Shown piece by piece: positions 55,171-63,786 of a DNA stretch of 64,000 nt (position 1 is its first letter; every line of letters begins with the position of its first letter). Position numbers and translations under genes: made by a program. Below the pieces are notes generated by a model, which made no database searches, was not told where the DNA came from, and worked only from the letters and a program-made list of their open reading frames with translations. The DNA comes from Alphaproteobacteria bacterium (GTDB taxonomy: Bacteria; Pseudomonadota; Alphaproteobacteria; Caulobacterales; Parvularculaceae): contig JAUIMC010000013.1 of the NCBI GenBank assembly GCA_030433215.1, positions 1 through 64,000 on the forward strand, written 5' to 3'.

Positions 55171-55805
55171 CCAACCGTCTCGATGTTTTCGGCGACACAT
55201 CCGAGCCTTGCGCGGCGCTCGCGAAAAAAGACGCCTGTCTCGCCCGCGCCCTCGACGCCATCGGCGAGCCGCATATCCGCCGCCGCCCCGGCGGGTTTGA
55301 GGCGCTTTTCCGCATCATTGTCGAACAGCAGGTTTCGGTGCCGAGCGCGCAGGCGATCTGGGCGCGCTGCCAGGCGGGGATGGACCCGTCCGATCCGGCC
55401 CATGCGCTCGATCACGGCGAGGAAGGCTTGCGCGGCTTCGGGCTCTCGACCCCGAAAGCGCGCTATGTAACGGCGCTCGCCGATCACTGGCGCTCAGGGG
55501 CCCTCAATGAGGAAACGCTTGCGCGCATGAGCGACGAAGAGGCCGCGAAAGCGCTTCAGGAGATCAAGGGCATCGGCCCCTGGACCGCGGCGATCTATCT
55601 CCTGTTCTGCGAGGGCCGGGTCGATATCTGGCCGCCAGGCGACGTGGCGCTGCTCGGCGCCTATCGCGCCGCAAGGCTGCGGGGGCCGGAGCCGGACATG
55701 AAATTTCTCGATTCACGGGCTCAGAAATGGCGGCCTTTTCGCGGGCTCGCGGCGCATATTCTCTGGACTTATTACGCGCATTTGCGCGGGCGGGCGCCGA
55801 TTTAG
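55158..55805 (+). CDS. DNA-3-methyladenine glycosylase, AlkA-like
   Basis: 215 residues from a GTG overlapping the gshA end. HhH-GPD superfamily: helix-hairpin-helix LQEIKGIGPWTAAIYLLF (about 133-150) followed by WPPGDVALL with catalytic Asp162. IIVEQQVSVPSAQAIW is the first helical block. It excises alkylated purines. It lacks the N-terminal domain of E. coli AlkA, like the short bacterial group. Confidence 0.94.
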   Translation: MQILTNRLDVFGDTSEPCAALAKKDACLARALDAIGEPHIRRRPGGFEALFRIIVEQQVSVPSAQAIWARCQAGMDPSDPAHALDHGEEGLRGFGLSTPKARYVTALADHWRSGALNEETLARMSDEEAAKALQEIKGIGPWTAAIYLLFCEGRVDIWPPGDVALLGAYRAARLRGPEPDMKFLDSRAQKWRPFRGLAAHILWTYYAHLRGRAPI

Positions 55806-55987
55806 GCGTTTTTATAGACTGTTGCGAAAATATCCCGATAATCTTCAAACTTCTGTCATGCAGAATCATATATAGCCATAAAGGCGTTGAGGCGTTTAAA
55901 CTAACCCGACAGCAGGGGAGTTCCCGCTTTCAAGAGTTCGAGTCAGCATTGTCGATTTGACTTTTTCGCTTCGCGGGAGCCGCGCTG

Positions 55988-56554
55988 ATGTCCGCTGCGC
56001 TTCGCTCTCCCGACGCCTGTCCCGCGCTTGTTCTGAATGCGGATTTTCGTCCCTTAAGCTATTTCCCGCTCTCGCTCTGGTCATGGCAGGACACGCTGAA
56101 AGCCGTGTTCCTCGATCGCGTCGACGTGGTCGCGCAATATGACACCCGCGTGCGCTCCGCGAAATTCGAAATGCGCCTGCCCTCGGTGGTTTCGCTCAGG
56201 AGCTATGTCAGCCATTCGCGCGCGCCGGCTTTCACGCGCTTCAACGTCTTCCTGCGCGACAGTTTCACCTGCCAATATTGCGGCTCCAATGCGCGCGATC
56301 ATCTGACCTTCGATCACGTCATTCCGCGCTCGCAAGGCGGGCGCACCACCTGGGAAAACATCGTTGCGGCCTGTTCCGGCTGCAACATCAGGAAAGGCGG
56401 GCGCACCCCGCGCGAGGCGAAAATGTTCCCGGACCGCGCGCCCAAGCGCCCGAGCATGTTCGAGCTCAATGAGCGCGGCCGCGCCTTTCCGCCCCACTAC
56501 CTGCATGAAAGCTGGCAGGATTTTCTCTATTGGGATTGCGAACTCGAGCCCTAA
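55988..56554 (+). CDS. HNH endonuclease family protein
   Basis: 188 residues. LVLNADFRPLSYFPLSLWSW at the start and an HNH core: FTCQYCGSNARDHLTFDHVIPRSQGG (two Cys, then Asp-His), ENIVAACSGCNIRKGGRTP (Asn, two further Cys). The two CxxC pairs hold zinc and HNH residues bind the catalytic metal. This single-domain protein is widespread and chromosomal in alphaproteobacteria; its biological target is unknown. Confidence 0.93.
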   Translation: MSAALRSPDACPALVLNADFRPLSYFPLSLWSWQDTLKAVFLDRVDVVAQYDTRVRSAKFEMRLPSVVSLRSYVSHSRAPAFTRFNVFLRDSFTCQYCGSNARDHLTFDHVIPRSQGGRTTWENIVAACSGCNIRKGGRTPREAKMFPDRAPKRPSMFELNERGRAFPPHYLHESWQDFLYWDCELEP

Positions 56555-56660
56555 GGGACTGTTATTCCTCGGGCTGTTCCGCTGTCGTTCGCGTTGAGGC
56601 GGCGGCGGCCTTGGCCTATGATCGATACGCATTCATTGAATTGGCGGGAGGACGCGTCCG

Positions 56661-57437
56661 ATGAAAACCCTGTTTCACTCTTTTCCGGCTGTGCTGAAGG
56701 CGGGCCTCGTTGCGGTCGGCGTTCTGGCCGCCGGCGCTTGCGCCTATAACGAGACCCTCGGGCGCAACCAGCTTCTTTTCGTGAGCCAGGGCCAGATGGC
56801 GGAGCTCGCCAGTTCCGCCTGGACGGATCTCAAAAAGCAGGAGCCGGTCACCAACGACCCGAAATATGTGAGCCGGGTCAATCGCGTCGCGCCCAAGATC
56901 ATCCAGGCCGCGGGTGAAAATCCCGCCGATTGGGAAGTCCAGGTCTTCAAGTCGGATCAGATCAACGCGTTTGCGCTGCCGGGCGGCAAGATCGGCATCT
57001 ATACCGGCATTCTCGATCTCATGGAAAACGACTCGCAGATCGCGGCGGTGATGGGCCACGAAGTCGCGCATGTGAAATTCAACCATTCCGGCGAACGCTA
57101 CAGCCAGACGGCGGCGGCGCAGACGGCGCTGAGCGCCGGCGGCGCGCTCGCCGGGGACAGCCAAGTCGGCTCGGCCGCGATTCAGGCGCTGGGCCTCGGC
57201 GCGCAATACGGCGTTTTGCTCCCCTTTTCGCGCAAGCACGAGCTTGAGGCCGACAAGTTCGGGCTGCGCTACATGAACCGGGCCGGCTACGACATGAACG
57301 AAGCCGTGCGTTTCTGGGAGAAGATGGCCGCCAGCAAGAACGGCGCGCCGCCGGAATTCATGTCGACCCACCCCTCGGACGCCACCCGCATCGCGCAGCT
57401 GAAACGTGAAATCCAGCTGATCCGGTCCGGCTCCTAA
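56661..57437 (+). CDS. M48 family lipoprotein metalloprotease
   Basis: 258 residues. A signal with Cys27 in AAGAC marks a lipoprotein, followed by a helical region and the zinc site His133-E134-V-A-His137 with the third ligand in KHELEADKFGLRYM near residue 195. LoiP/BepA-type proteases act in the periplasm on outer-membrane proteins. QVFKSDQINAFALPGGKIGIYTGIL is the substrate-cleft strand. The short form lacks TPRs, like LoiP. Confidence 0.94.
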   Translation: MKTLFHSFPAVLKAGLVAVGVLAAGACAYNETLGRNQLLFVSQGQMAELASSAWTDLKKQEPVTNDPKYVSRVNRVAPKIIQAAGENPADWEVQVFKSDQINAFALPGGKIGIYTGILDLMENDSQIAAVMGHEVAHVKFNHSGERYSQTAAAQTALSAGGALAGDSQVGSAAIQALGLGAQYGVLLPFSRKHELEADKFGLRYMNRAGYDMNEAVRFWEKMAASKNGAPPEFMSTHPSDATRIAQLKREIQLIRSGS

Positions 57438-57500
57438 GTCTTTGCGCGCGGGGGGCAAAATCCGGCCCAAAGTCCCGTTCAAAATCCGGTCGGGGCCCGC

Positions 57501-57529
57501 TTGAAATAGCGCCCGCCCGCGCGTAGGTT
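57501..57529 (+). promoter_or_regulatory. sigma-70 promoter of tRNA-His
   Basis: TTGAAA (57501-57506) and TAGGTT (57524-57529) are separated by 17 bases. The -10 box ends 19 bases before the tRNA, leaving a short leader. Confidence 0.6.
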
Positions 57530-57548
57530 CCGCGCCTCTCAGCAGAGG

Positions 57549-57625
57549 GCCGCCTTAGCTCAGTAGGTTAGAGCGCTAGATTGTGGATCTAGAGGTCCCC
57601 CGTTCGAACCGGGGAGGCGGTACCA
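57549..57625 (+). tRNA. tRNA-His (anticodon GTG)
   Basis: Cloverleaf reads by eye: acceptor GCCGCCT/AGGCGGT, D-arm GCTC..GAGC, anticodon stem CTAGA/TCTAG around TTGTGGA (anticodon GTG), T-arm CCCCG-TTCGAAC-CGGGG, then A73 and an encoded CCA. The first acceptor pair is G-U. Position 73 is A; the usual bacterial tRNA-His has C73 opposite G-1. A G is encoded at 57548 but would face A73. This matches a known alphaproteobacterial group. Confidence 0.95.
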
Positions 57626-57820
57626 TTTCAGGCGGGGGCGTCGCCGCTCCCGGGCGGCGGGGAGAGAAATCCGGATAATTTTCAATGGCTTGACCCGCAT
57701 TGGCGCGGGGCGTATGGCGACGCCGGCGCGCGCCGCAGCTTTAACAAATACTTTCGCAAAAGCGGCCATGATTGCGCGCTAATGTGTTAGCTGTCTTAAA
57801 ACTCTGGCGCCCCAAGACTC

Positions 57821-59041
57821 ATGCGAATTGCTTTCCTGACGCCTCTCTGGCCCGTGTCTCTGGCGCAAAACGGCATCGTCACCTATGTCGACGCCATGCG
57901 GCGCGCGCTTGCGGTGCGCGGCCATGACTGTCTCGTGCTGCCCATGCGGTCCTTGCATGAGCTTCACGAGCCAGGAGTGCATGCCGTTGTGAAACCGCAG
58001 CGCGGGTTTGTGGAAAAGCAGTTGAGCCGCGCCAGGGCCGCGCTCGACAGCCGCTTCTTCGACTATCGTTACGCGCAGCGCCGGGTGGCGCAGACGCTCG
58101 CCGAACTGCATCGGCAAAACCCAATCGATATTCTTGAGACGGAAGAAAGCTTCGGTCTGCCGCTCTTGGCCGCCGGCGCCACGCCGGCCCGGGTTGTGAT
58201 CCGGTCTCACGGGCCGTCTTTTCTGGTCAAGCAGCCGCCTCACGACCGCGTGGATGACTTGCGCATCCGGGAAGAAGGCCGCGCCTATGCAGCGGTCGAC
58301 GCCGCGTCCTTTCCCTCAAAAGCCCTGCGCGATGCAGTGCGCGCGCGCTACGGCCTTGATTTTCAGACGAGCGCGGCCTTTCCCAATCCTGTCGATATTC
58401 CGCCCGCCAGCGAGGGCTGGCGCCTCGAAGGCTGCGAGCGCAACCGCATCCTTTTTGTCGGCCGTTTCGACAGGCTGAAAGGCGCCGATATCGCCCTTGA
58501 GGCGTTTGACATGCTGCTGGAGCGGTTTCCCGAAGCGCGCCTCACCATCGCCGGCGGCGACGCGGGCGTCGCCGGGCCGGACGGCGCGCTACAGACCTTT
58601 GACGACTATGTCCGCGCGCATCTGTCGGACAAGGCGCGCGCGCAGATCGAATTTCTGGGGCGGGTGCCCCATGAAGAGATCGCGGGCCTGCGCCGAAAGG
58701 CGCTGATCAGCCTCTCCGCTTCGCGCTATGAGACATTCCCTTATGCAGTGACCGAAGCGTTGGCCATGGGCGCGCCGTCCGTGACCAGCGCGACGCCCGG
58801 CCTCGCGGAATATCTGACCGATGGCGAGGAGACCTTGTTTGCGCCGCCGGGCGATGCGGCGAGCCTCAGCCGCAATATCGAAATATGCCTCGCCGATCCG
58901 CAGCGCGCGGCGCAGATCGGGGCGGCGGGACGGCGCGTGGCCGAGCGGCTGTTGTCGCCGGAGGCGGTCGCGGCCGCCGCCGAAGGGTTTTATCGCGAGG
59001 TCCTGGAGACGGCGCCCGCGCGAAAGGCGGCGAGCGCATGA
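57821..59041 (+). CDS. glycosyltransferase family 4 protein
   Basis: 406 residues. GT-B fold. N-terminal MRIAFLTPLWPVSLAQNGIVTYV binds the acceptor; C-terminal FVGRFDRLKGADIALEAFD, LTIAGGD and YETFPYAVTEALAMGAPSV hold the nucleotide-sugar site (E-x7-E region). It is a retaining sugar transferase, probably acting on a surface polysaccharide in view of the Wzy- and Wzx-like genes that follow. ATGA overlap with the next gene. Confidence 0.94.
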   Translation: MRIAFLTPLWPVSLAQNGIVTYVDAMRRALAVRGHDCLVLPMRSLHELHEPGVHAVVKPQRGFVEKQLSRARAALDSRFFDYRYAQRRVAQTLAELHRQNPIDILETEESFGLPLLAAGATPARVVIRSHGPSFLVKQPPHDRVDDLRIREEGRAYAAVDAASFPSKALRDAVRARYGLDFQTSAAFPNPVDIPPASEGWRLEGCERNRILFVGRFDRLKGADIALEAFDMLLERFPEARLTIAGGDAGVAGPDGALQTFDDYVRAHLSDKARAQIEFLGRVPHEEIAGLRRKALISLSASRYETFPYAVTEALAMGAPSVTSATPGLAEYLTDGEETLFAPPGDAASLSRNIEICLADPQRAAQIGAAGRRVAERLLSPEAVAAAAEGFYREVLETAPARKAASA

Positions 59042-60621
59042 GCTTCACCCTTGTCGCCGTCATTTTCACAGGCATCGCCGCGTCTTTCGCGCTGATCGTG
59101 TCGAACCGGGAAGACCGGAGCATGGCGCTGATTATCGGCGCCGTCTGGGTGATCGCCGCCGCCATCGCGTTTCATCTGCCGCAGCGGTCGATCATTTTCG
59201 CCGCGCTGGGCCTTCTGCTCGCGATCGCCGGCGCGGCCAGTCCGCGCGGCGCAGTCATTCTCTATCTCGGCGTTCTGGCGGCGCTGCCCGTCACCATGAC
59301 CTACCAGTTGCCATTTCCCGGCCTGAATTATCTCATCGCGCTCGATTATGCGAAACTCGCCGCGCTGGTTTTGCTCGGCCCGGCCTTCATGCGGGGGATC
59401 TTCGAAAAGGCGCCGTCGGACTTTAAAAACGTCGAACGTCTCCTCTTGTTCTTCACGCTGCTGACCGGGGTGATGTCGCTGCGCGACCTGCCCTTTACGA
59501 GCATGATGCGAACCGTGGTCAACCAGCTGCTGCTGATTTACGTGCCCTTCGTCGCGATCAGCCGAACCCTGAAAACCAGGGAAGACGTCAATCATGCGCT
59601 GTCGGCGCTGTTCGCGTCCTTCGCCATTCTCGCGGTGATCGGCGCGATCAGCGCGTTGCGCGCCTGGAACTATTACGCCGCGCTTGCCGATTACACGACC
59701 GCCAAGCCTTATCTGGATTTCAGGAACGGCTTTATCAGGGCGGGCGCCACCATGCTGCCCTCGCTGCTTGCATTCACATGCGCCGCCGGTTTTCTGCTGG
59801 CGCTGCGCGCGCGCGTTCAGAAGTTGATGCCCGTCCACTTTCTGTTCGGCTGCATGGCGGTGTTCGGCTTCGCGGCCTTTGTGACGGGCGCGCGCGGCGG
59901 CTGGCTCGCCGCCATCATCTGCCTGCTGTCTTACTTTGTTTTTCTTCGCAGCAGCGCCGCCATGCGCAAGATTTTTTACGTTGCGGGCGTTGTCGCTGTC
60001 ATCGCCGGCTTTTTCGCGATCTTCAACGAAAGCAGCGTTTTAAACGACGAATACGGCACGGTGAGTTATCGGGCCGATCTGATCCGCACCAGCGTCGAAC
60101 AGATCAAGGACCGCCCTATTTTTGGGTCGAGCGATTTCATGCAGTCCGCGCGCTTTCAGCATTTGCGTCAGGGCGAAGGCATTATCGATCTCGTCAACGG
60201 ATATATCTACATCGTCCTTTTTTACGGACTCACGGGGCTTGGCGCGTTTCTGGGCGCGCATTTCCTGACAATGAAAAGCGGGCTGAAGGAATTGAGCCTG
60301 ATGCCCGAGATGAAGGCGGCCAGTCCCGAACAGCAGGATTTCCGGCGCGTGCAGGCTTTCCTGCTCACCCTTCAGGTCAGTTATCTCGGCCTGATCGCGA
60401 CCATCAGCATGGCCGGTCAGTTATCCCATTACGGCTATGTGATTCTGGCGGTGCTGATCGCGCATACGCGTGTGGCCGCAAGGGCCCGTCATGCGGACGC
60501 GGCGCAGGAGAACGGCGCACAAGAAGAAGCGCCGTCAGAGGCCGATGAGCCGCAGATCGAGACGTCGCCGCAACAGCCCGGCCGGGTTCCTTATGGAGCG
60601 AGATTTGTCCGCCGGTATTAG
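59038..60621 (+). CDS. O-antigen/EPS polymerase, Wzy-like
   Basis: 527 residues with about 11 membrane helices and a soluble C-terminal tail. The start overlaps the GT4 stop by four bases. VTGARGGWLAAIICLLSYF and SYRADLIRTSVEQIKDRPIFG are typical Wzy_C/O-antigen-ligase segments (conserved Arg in GARGG and in the periplasmic loop). It would polymerise or ligate repeat units in the periplasm. The tail is acidic and poorly conserved. Confidence 0.88.
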   Translation: MSFTLVAVIFTGIAASFALIVSNREDRSMALIIGAVWVIAAAIAFHLPQRSIIFAALGLLLAIAGAASPRGAVILYLGVLAALPVTMTYQLPFPGLNYLIALDYAKLAALVLLGPAFMRGIFEKAPSDFKNVERLLLFFTLLTGVMSLRDLPFTSMMRTVVNQLLLIYVPFVAISRTLKTREDVNHALSALFASFAILAVIGAISALRAWNYYAALADYTTAKPYLDFRNGFIRAGATMLPSLLAFTCAAGFLLALRARVQKLMPVHFLFGCMAVFGFAAFVTGARGGWLAAIICLLSYFVFLRSSAAMRKIFYVAGVVAVIAGFFAIFNESSVLNDEYGTVSYRADLIRTSVEQIKDRPIFGSSDFMQSARFQHLRQGEGIIDLVNGYIYIVLFYGLTGLGAFLGAHFLTMKSGLKELSLMPEMKAASPEQQDFRRVQAFLLTLQVSYLGLIATISMAGQLSHYGYVILAVLIAHTRVAARARHADAAQENGAQEEAPSEADEPQIETSPQQPGRVPYGARFVRRY

Positions 60622-61978
60622 GCTTCGCGCATTCGCCGACCGGATTCGTCCGGCGCTTGGAGACGGCTCGCAGGTGCTGATCGCCTCCCATGGGGCGCGC
60701 ATGGTGCTGCGCATCGGCAGCAGTCTGATCGTAACGCGCCTGCTCGCGCCGGAGGCTTATGGCGTCATCGGCATCGTGAATTCTATCGCCTATATCCTGA
60801 ACATGGTTTCGGATATGGGGCTGCGCGCCTATGTCATCCGTCATAAGACCGGCGACGATGCGGCGATGCAGACGGTCTGGACTGTGCGCCTCCTGCGCAA
60901 CATCGTCCTGTTTGCGATCATGTTTATCGGCGCGGGCTTTTTCGCCGATCTTTACAATTCGCCGAATGTCACCCTCGCCATTCGCGTTTGCGCCTTCCCG
61001 TTCCTGCTGGACGGCTTGTGCAGCCTTTCCGTTAACCTCACCGAGCGCAATCGCGGCGTCATCAGGCTGACGGCGATCGACTTCGCGAAATTTCTCGCGA
61101 TGACGCTCACTACCATTGTGGCGGCCTATTTCCTGCGCAGCTATTGGGCGATCGTGATCGCCATGTTTGTCAGCTCCGCCTTCGGTTTGGTGGCGAGCTA
61201 CACCCTCCTGAAAGGCCCGCCGGTTCGCTTTCGTCTCGAGCCGGAGCATGTCCGGGATCTGTGGAAGTTCTGGCGCATCATCATTCCCGCAAGCATGATT
61301 GCGATTGTGATGACCCAGGCGAACACGGTTGTCATGGCGCGGTATTTTCCCATGGCCGAGCTCGGAAAGTTCACCATCGCCTCGACGCTCGCCATGGCGG
61401 TGGGAATGTTGACGGGCGAATATGTCATGCGCGTCTTCATGCCTCGTTTCGCCGAGGCCGACCGCGAAGGTCCCGAAAAAGCCAAAAGCGTTTATTACGA
61501 CGCCAAACGCAACGTGATCCTGTTTTTCGCTTTCGGACTGGGCGGGCTTATCGGCGGCGGGGAATTGTTGGTGCGGATCCTCTATAATGACGAGTATCTC
61601 GGCGCGGGACTTTATCTGTCGCTTTTGTGTCTGCGCCCGCTCGGCCAGATTTGCGCCGCGCCTGCGGAACAGGCGGTGGTGACGAAAGGCTTCGTCAAGG
61701 TTGCGCTCTACAGCAATATCATCCGTCTTTGCTGGATGGGCGTGGCGGGCTCCGCAGCCTATTTTCTCGCTGGGCCGCTGGCTCTGGTGGCGGCGTTGTG
61801 TCTGGCGCAGCTCTCGGCTGTTCCGTTCCTGTTTTGGCACCTGCACCGCTTCGGCCTGTTGCGCCTGCGCGAGGAGGCGTTGATCGCCGTGACGGCGCTT
61901 GCGGGGGCCGCGATCGGGTTCGGGTGCTATGCCGGGGCCGAGGCGCTGATCGCCGCCGGGGCGATCCCGAATTTCTGA
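60593..61978 (+). CDS. polysaccharide flippase, MOP superfamily (Wzx-like)
   Basis: 461 residues from the ATG at 60593, overlapping the Wzy-like gene by 29 bases; a longer upstream frame is a shadow. 12-13 membrane helices, with SHGARMVLRIGSSLIVTRLLAPEAYG as the typical first helix of oligosaccharide flippases. It moves lipid-linked oligosaccharide across the inner membrane. Third gene of the GT4-Wzy-Wzx operon. Confidence 0.92.
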   Translation: MERDLSAGIRLRAFADRIRPALGDGSQVLIASHGARMVLRIGSSLIVTRLLAPEAYGVIGIVNSIAYILNMVSDMGLRAYVIRHKTGDDAAMQTVWTVRLLRNIVLFAIMFIGAGFFADLYNSPNVTLAIRVCAFPFLLDGLCSLSVNLTERNRGVIRLTAIDFAKFLAMTLTTIVAAYFLRSYWAIVIAMFVSSAFGLVASYTLLKGPPVRFRLEPEHVRDLWKFWRIIIPASMIAIVMTQANTVVMARYFPMAELGKFTIASTLAMAVGMLTGEYVMRVFMPRFAEADREGPEKAKSVYYDAKRNVILFFAFGLGGLIGGGELLVRILYNDEYLGAGLYLSLLCLRPLGQICAAPAEQAVVTKGFVKVALYSNIIRLCWMGVAGSAAYFLAGPLALVAALCLAQLSAVPFLFWHLHRFGLLRLREEALIAVTALAGAAIGFGCYAGAEALIAAGAIPNF

Positions 61979-62076
61979 CGGCGCAAGAAGCCGCCTGATT
62001 CGTTTCGGGGGCGAAGAAATGCTGATTTTTCGGCGTTTTCCGCAATGCGAGAGGCCGCGGCGGCTGTGGAAAGTAC

Positions 62077-62091
62077 TTAAAAACTATTTAA
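62077..62091 (+). promoter_or_regulatory. CtrA-type box upstream of the type I secretion operon
   Basis: Exact TTAA-N7-TTAA (TTAAAAACTATTTAA), 178-192 bases before the TolC-like start, in a markedly A/T-rich 290-base region (61979-62268). TTAACCTTAA nearby at about 62207-62217 is a partial match. The region otherwise holds no gene. Confidence 0.55.
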
Positions 62092-62268
62092 ATCCTGACC
62101 CTTGGAATTTTAAGAAACTTTCATTTCCCATCATATCTTCGCTCGTGCAGAAAATCCGCCGGTTAAGCCTTTCTCAGTGATCTCGCCCTATTTCAGGTTT
62201 TAGTTAACCTTAACGGGATCGCTGTCTTTTCCGGGAGAGCGGTTGACGTAGAGTCGCGGGTGCGTTCG

Positions 62269-63786
62269 ATGTTCAGGCTTCAGGCGATCTTACTATGTGG
62301 CGCTGCGTTCTGGGCGGTCGCCGCCCCGACCGCCGACGCCGCGACGCCGGCCGATCCCCAATATTACGGCTCCCTCTATCCAGAGGACATGGTCGAGCCG
62401 GTGCAGGATGAAACCGCGCAGTCCCCGCAGAGCGCACGGGCCGCGCCCTCCCGGCGGGTCGCCGCCGACCAGACTATCGTCAAGGCGCTCGGCGCCGCGG
62501 GCTATCTTGTTTCCACGAAATTTGCATCCGAGGACTTCGCCGCCGCGATCAAGCGCGCCATCGGGCGCCAGCCCTCCTATCATGCGCGCGCGAGCAACCT
62601 CGATGAAGCGAGCGCGCTCCGCCGTCAGGCGCGCTCCAGCCTTTACCCGCAACTGTCCGCGCAGTTCCGCGGCGATTACGCGATCAGCCGCGAATTCGAG
62701 GCGGACACCGACAATGTCGTGGAATCGCTGCGCCCGCGCGAGCAGTTCACGGCCGGCGTTTCCGCCTCGCAGCTGATCTTCGACGGCGGCGCCACGATCA
62801 ACCGCATCCGCAGCGCCCGCGCCGTCAGCGCCGAATACAAGAATGCGCTCAGCACACAGATCAATGATCTCGCCATGGCGGTGCTCACGGCCTATTACGA
62901 CGTCGCCGCCCACCAGGCGCTTACCGCCTTCAGCAAGAGCTTCATCACTCGCCAGGAGAAAATCCTCGAGGACGTGAAAGAGCGCGAAAGGCTGGGGGCC
63001 GGATCGCAGGCCGACGTCACCCGCGCCAGGGCTCGCCTCGCGGCGGCGCGCGCGCGTCTCGCCGACATCAACGAAAGCATGCGGCTGGCCGAAATCCGCT
63101 ATGAAGAGTTCTTCGGCGAAGCGCCGGCGCAGCTGCGCCGTCCGGCCATCGCGGAGCCGGCGCTGGCGAACCGCAATGAAAGCGTGGCTGAAGCCCTTGA
63201 AAGCAACCCGGAAGTCGCCGTGGCCGAAGCGCGCGCCGATGCGCGCAAGGCTGACTTCAAGGCCGCCCGCGCTTCGCGTCTGCCGGAAGTGCGCCTCTCC
63301 GTCGACGCCGTGAAATACGATGTCTTCCAGACCGGCGACGATTTCGATGTGCGGGCCGGGGTTGTGGTCAATTACGACATTTTCGGCGGCGGCGCGCGCG
63401 CCGCGGACATCGCGATCGCCCGGTCGCGCGCTAGGCGCGAGCGTTTTCAGGAAGAGCAGACGCGTCAGGACGTCGCGCGCGAGGCGGCTATGGCTTTCGA
63501 GCGCGTGCACGGCGCCGATGAGCGTCTCGATGCGCTTGGCGAAGCGCTTGTCGCCCATGACGTTACGCGCGATCTTGTGCTGGAGCGGTATAAATACTCC
63601 AGGGGCGATCTCATCGACGTGCTACAGGCGGAAAACGATTATTTCGAGGCGGGCGTGGAATTCGTCATCGCGCTGTCGGGGCGCGACATGGCGGGCTATG
63701 CGCTGATGGAGCAGACCGGCGATCTCATCGGCCTGTTTTCCCCACAGGCCGACTATGAGAATGAGCGGCTGGGAGGCGTGCAATGA
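62269..63786 (+). CDS. TolC-family outer-membrane efflux/secretion protein
   Basis: 505 residues from the ATG at 62269 (a GTG at 62260 is in frame; ribosome site weak in both cases). A signal peptide ends near ADA (residue 24). The mature part has the TolC repeat pattern: PSYHARASNLDEASALRRQARSSLYPQLSA (core RRQARSSLYPQLSA), SASQLIFDGGATINRIRSA, then the second repeat ASRLPEVRLSVDAVKYDV and LVLERYKYSRGDLIDVLQAE. A trimeric alpha-barrel channel for the type I secretion system whose ABC transporter follows, overlapping by ATGA. Confidence 0.93.
   Translation: MFRLQAILLCGAAFWAVAAPTADAATPADPQYYGSLYPEDMVEPVQDETAQSPQSARAAPSRRVAADQTIVKALGAAGYLVSTKFASEDFAAAIKRAIGRQPSYHARASNLDEASALRRQARSSLYPQLSAQFRGDYAISREFEADTDNVVESLRPREQFTAGVSASQLIFDGGATINRIRSARAVSAEYKNALSTQINDLAMAVLTAYYDVAAHQALTAFSKSFITRQEKILEDVKERERLGAGSQADVTRARARLAAARARLADINESMRLAEIRYEEFFGEAPAQLRRPAIAEPALANRNESVAEALESNPEVAVAEARADARKADFKAARASRLPEVRLSVDAVKYDVFQTGDDFDVRAGVVVNYDIFGGGARAADIAIARSRARRERFQEEQTRQDVAREAAMAFERVHGADERLDALGEALVAHDVTRDLVLERYKYSRGDLIDVLQAENDYFEAGVEFVIALSGRDMAGYALMEQTGDLIGLFSPQADYENERLGGVQ

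Noticed and set aside
60404-61846. A 480-codon frame opposite the flippase gene
   Set aside because: Same shadow composition; the flippase frame on the + strand has normal membrane-helix pattern.
62200-62220. Second CtrA site near the TolC-like gene
   Set aside because: TTAACCTTAA has the wrong spacing for TTAA-N7-TTAA.
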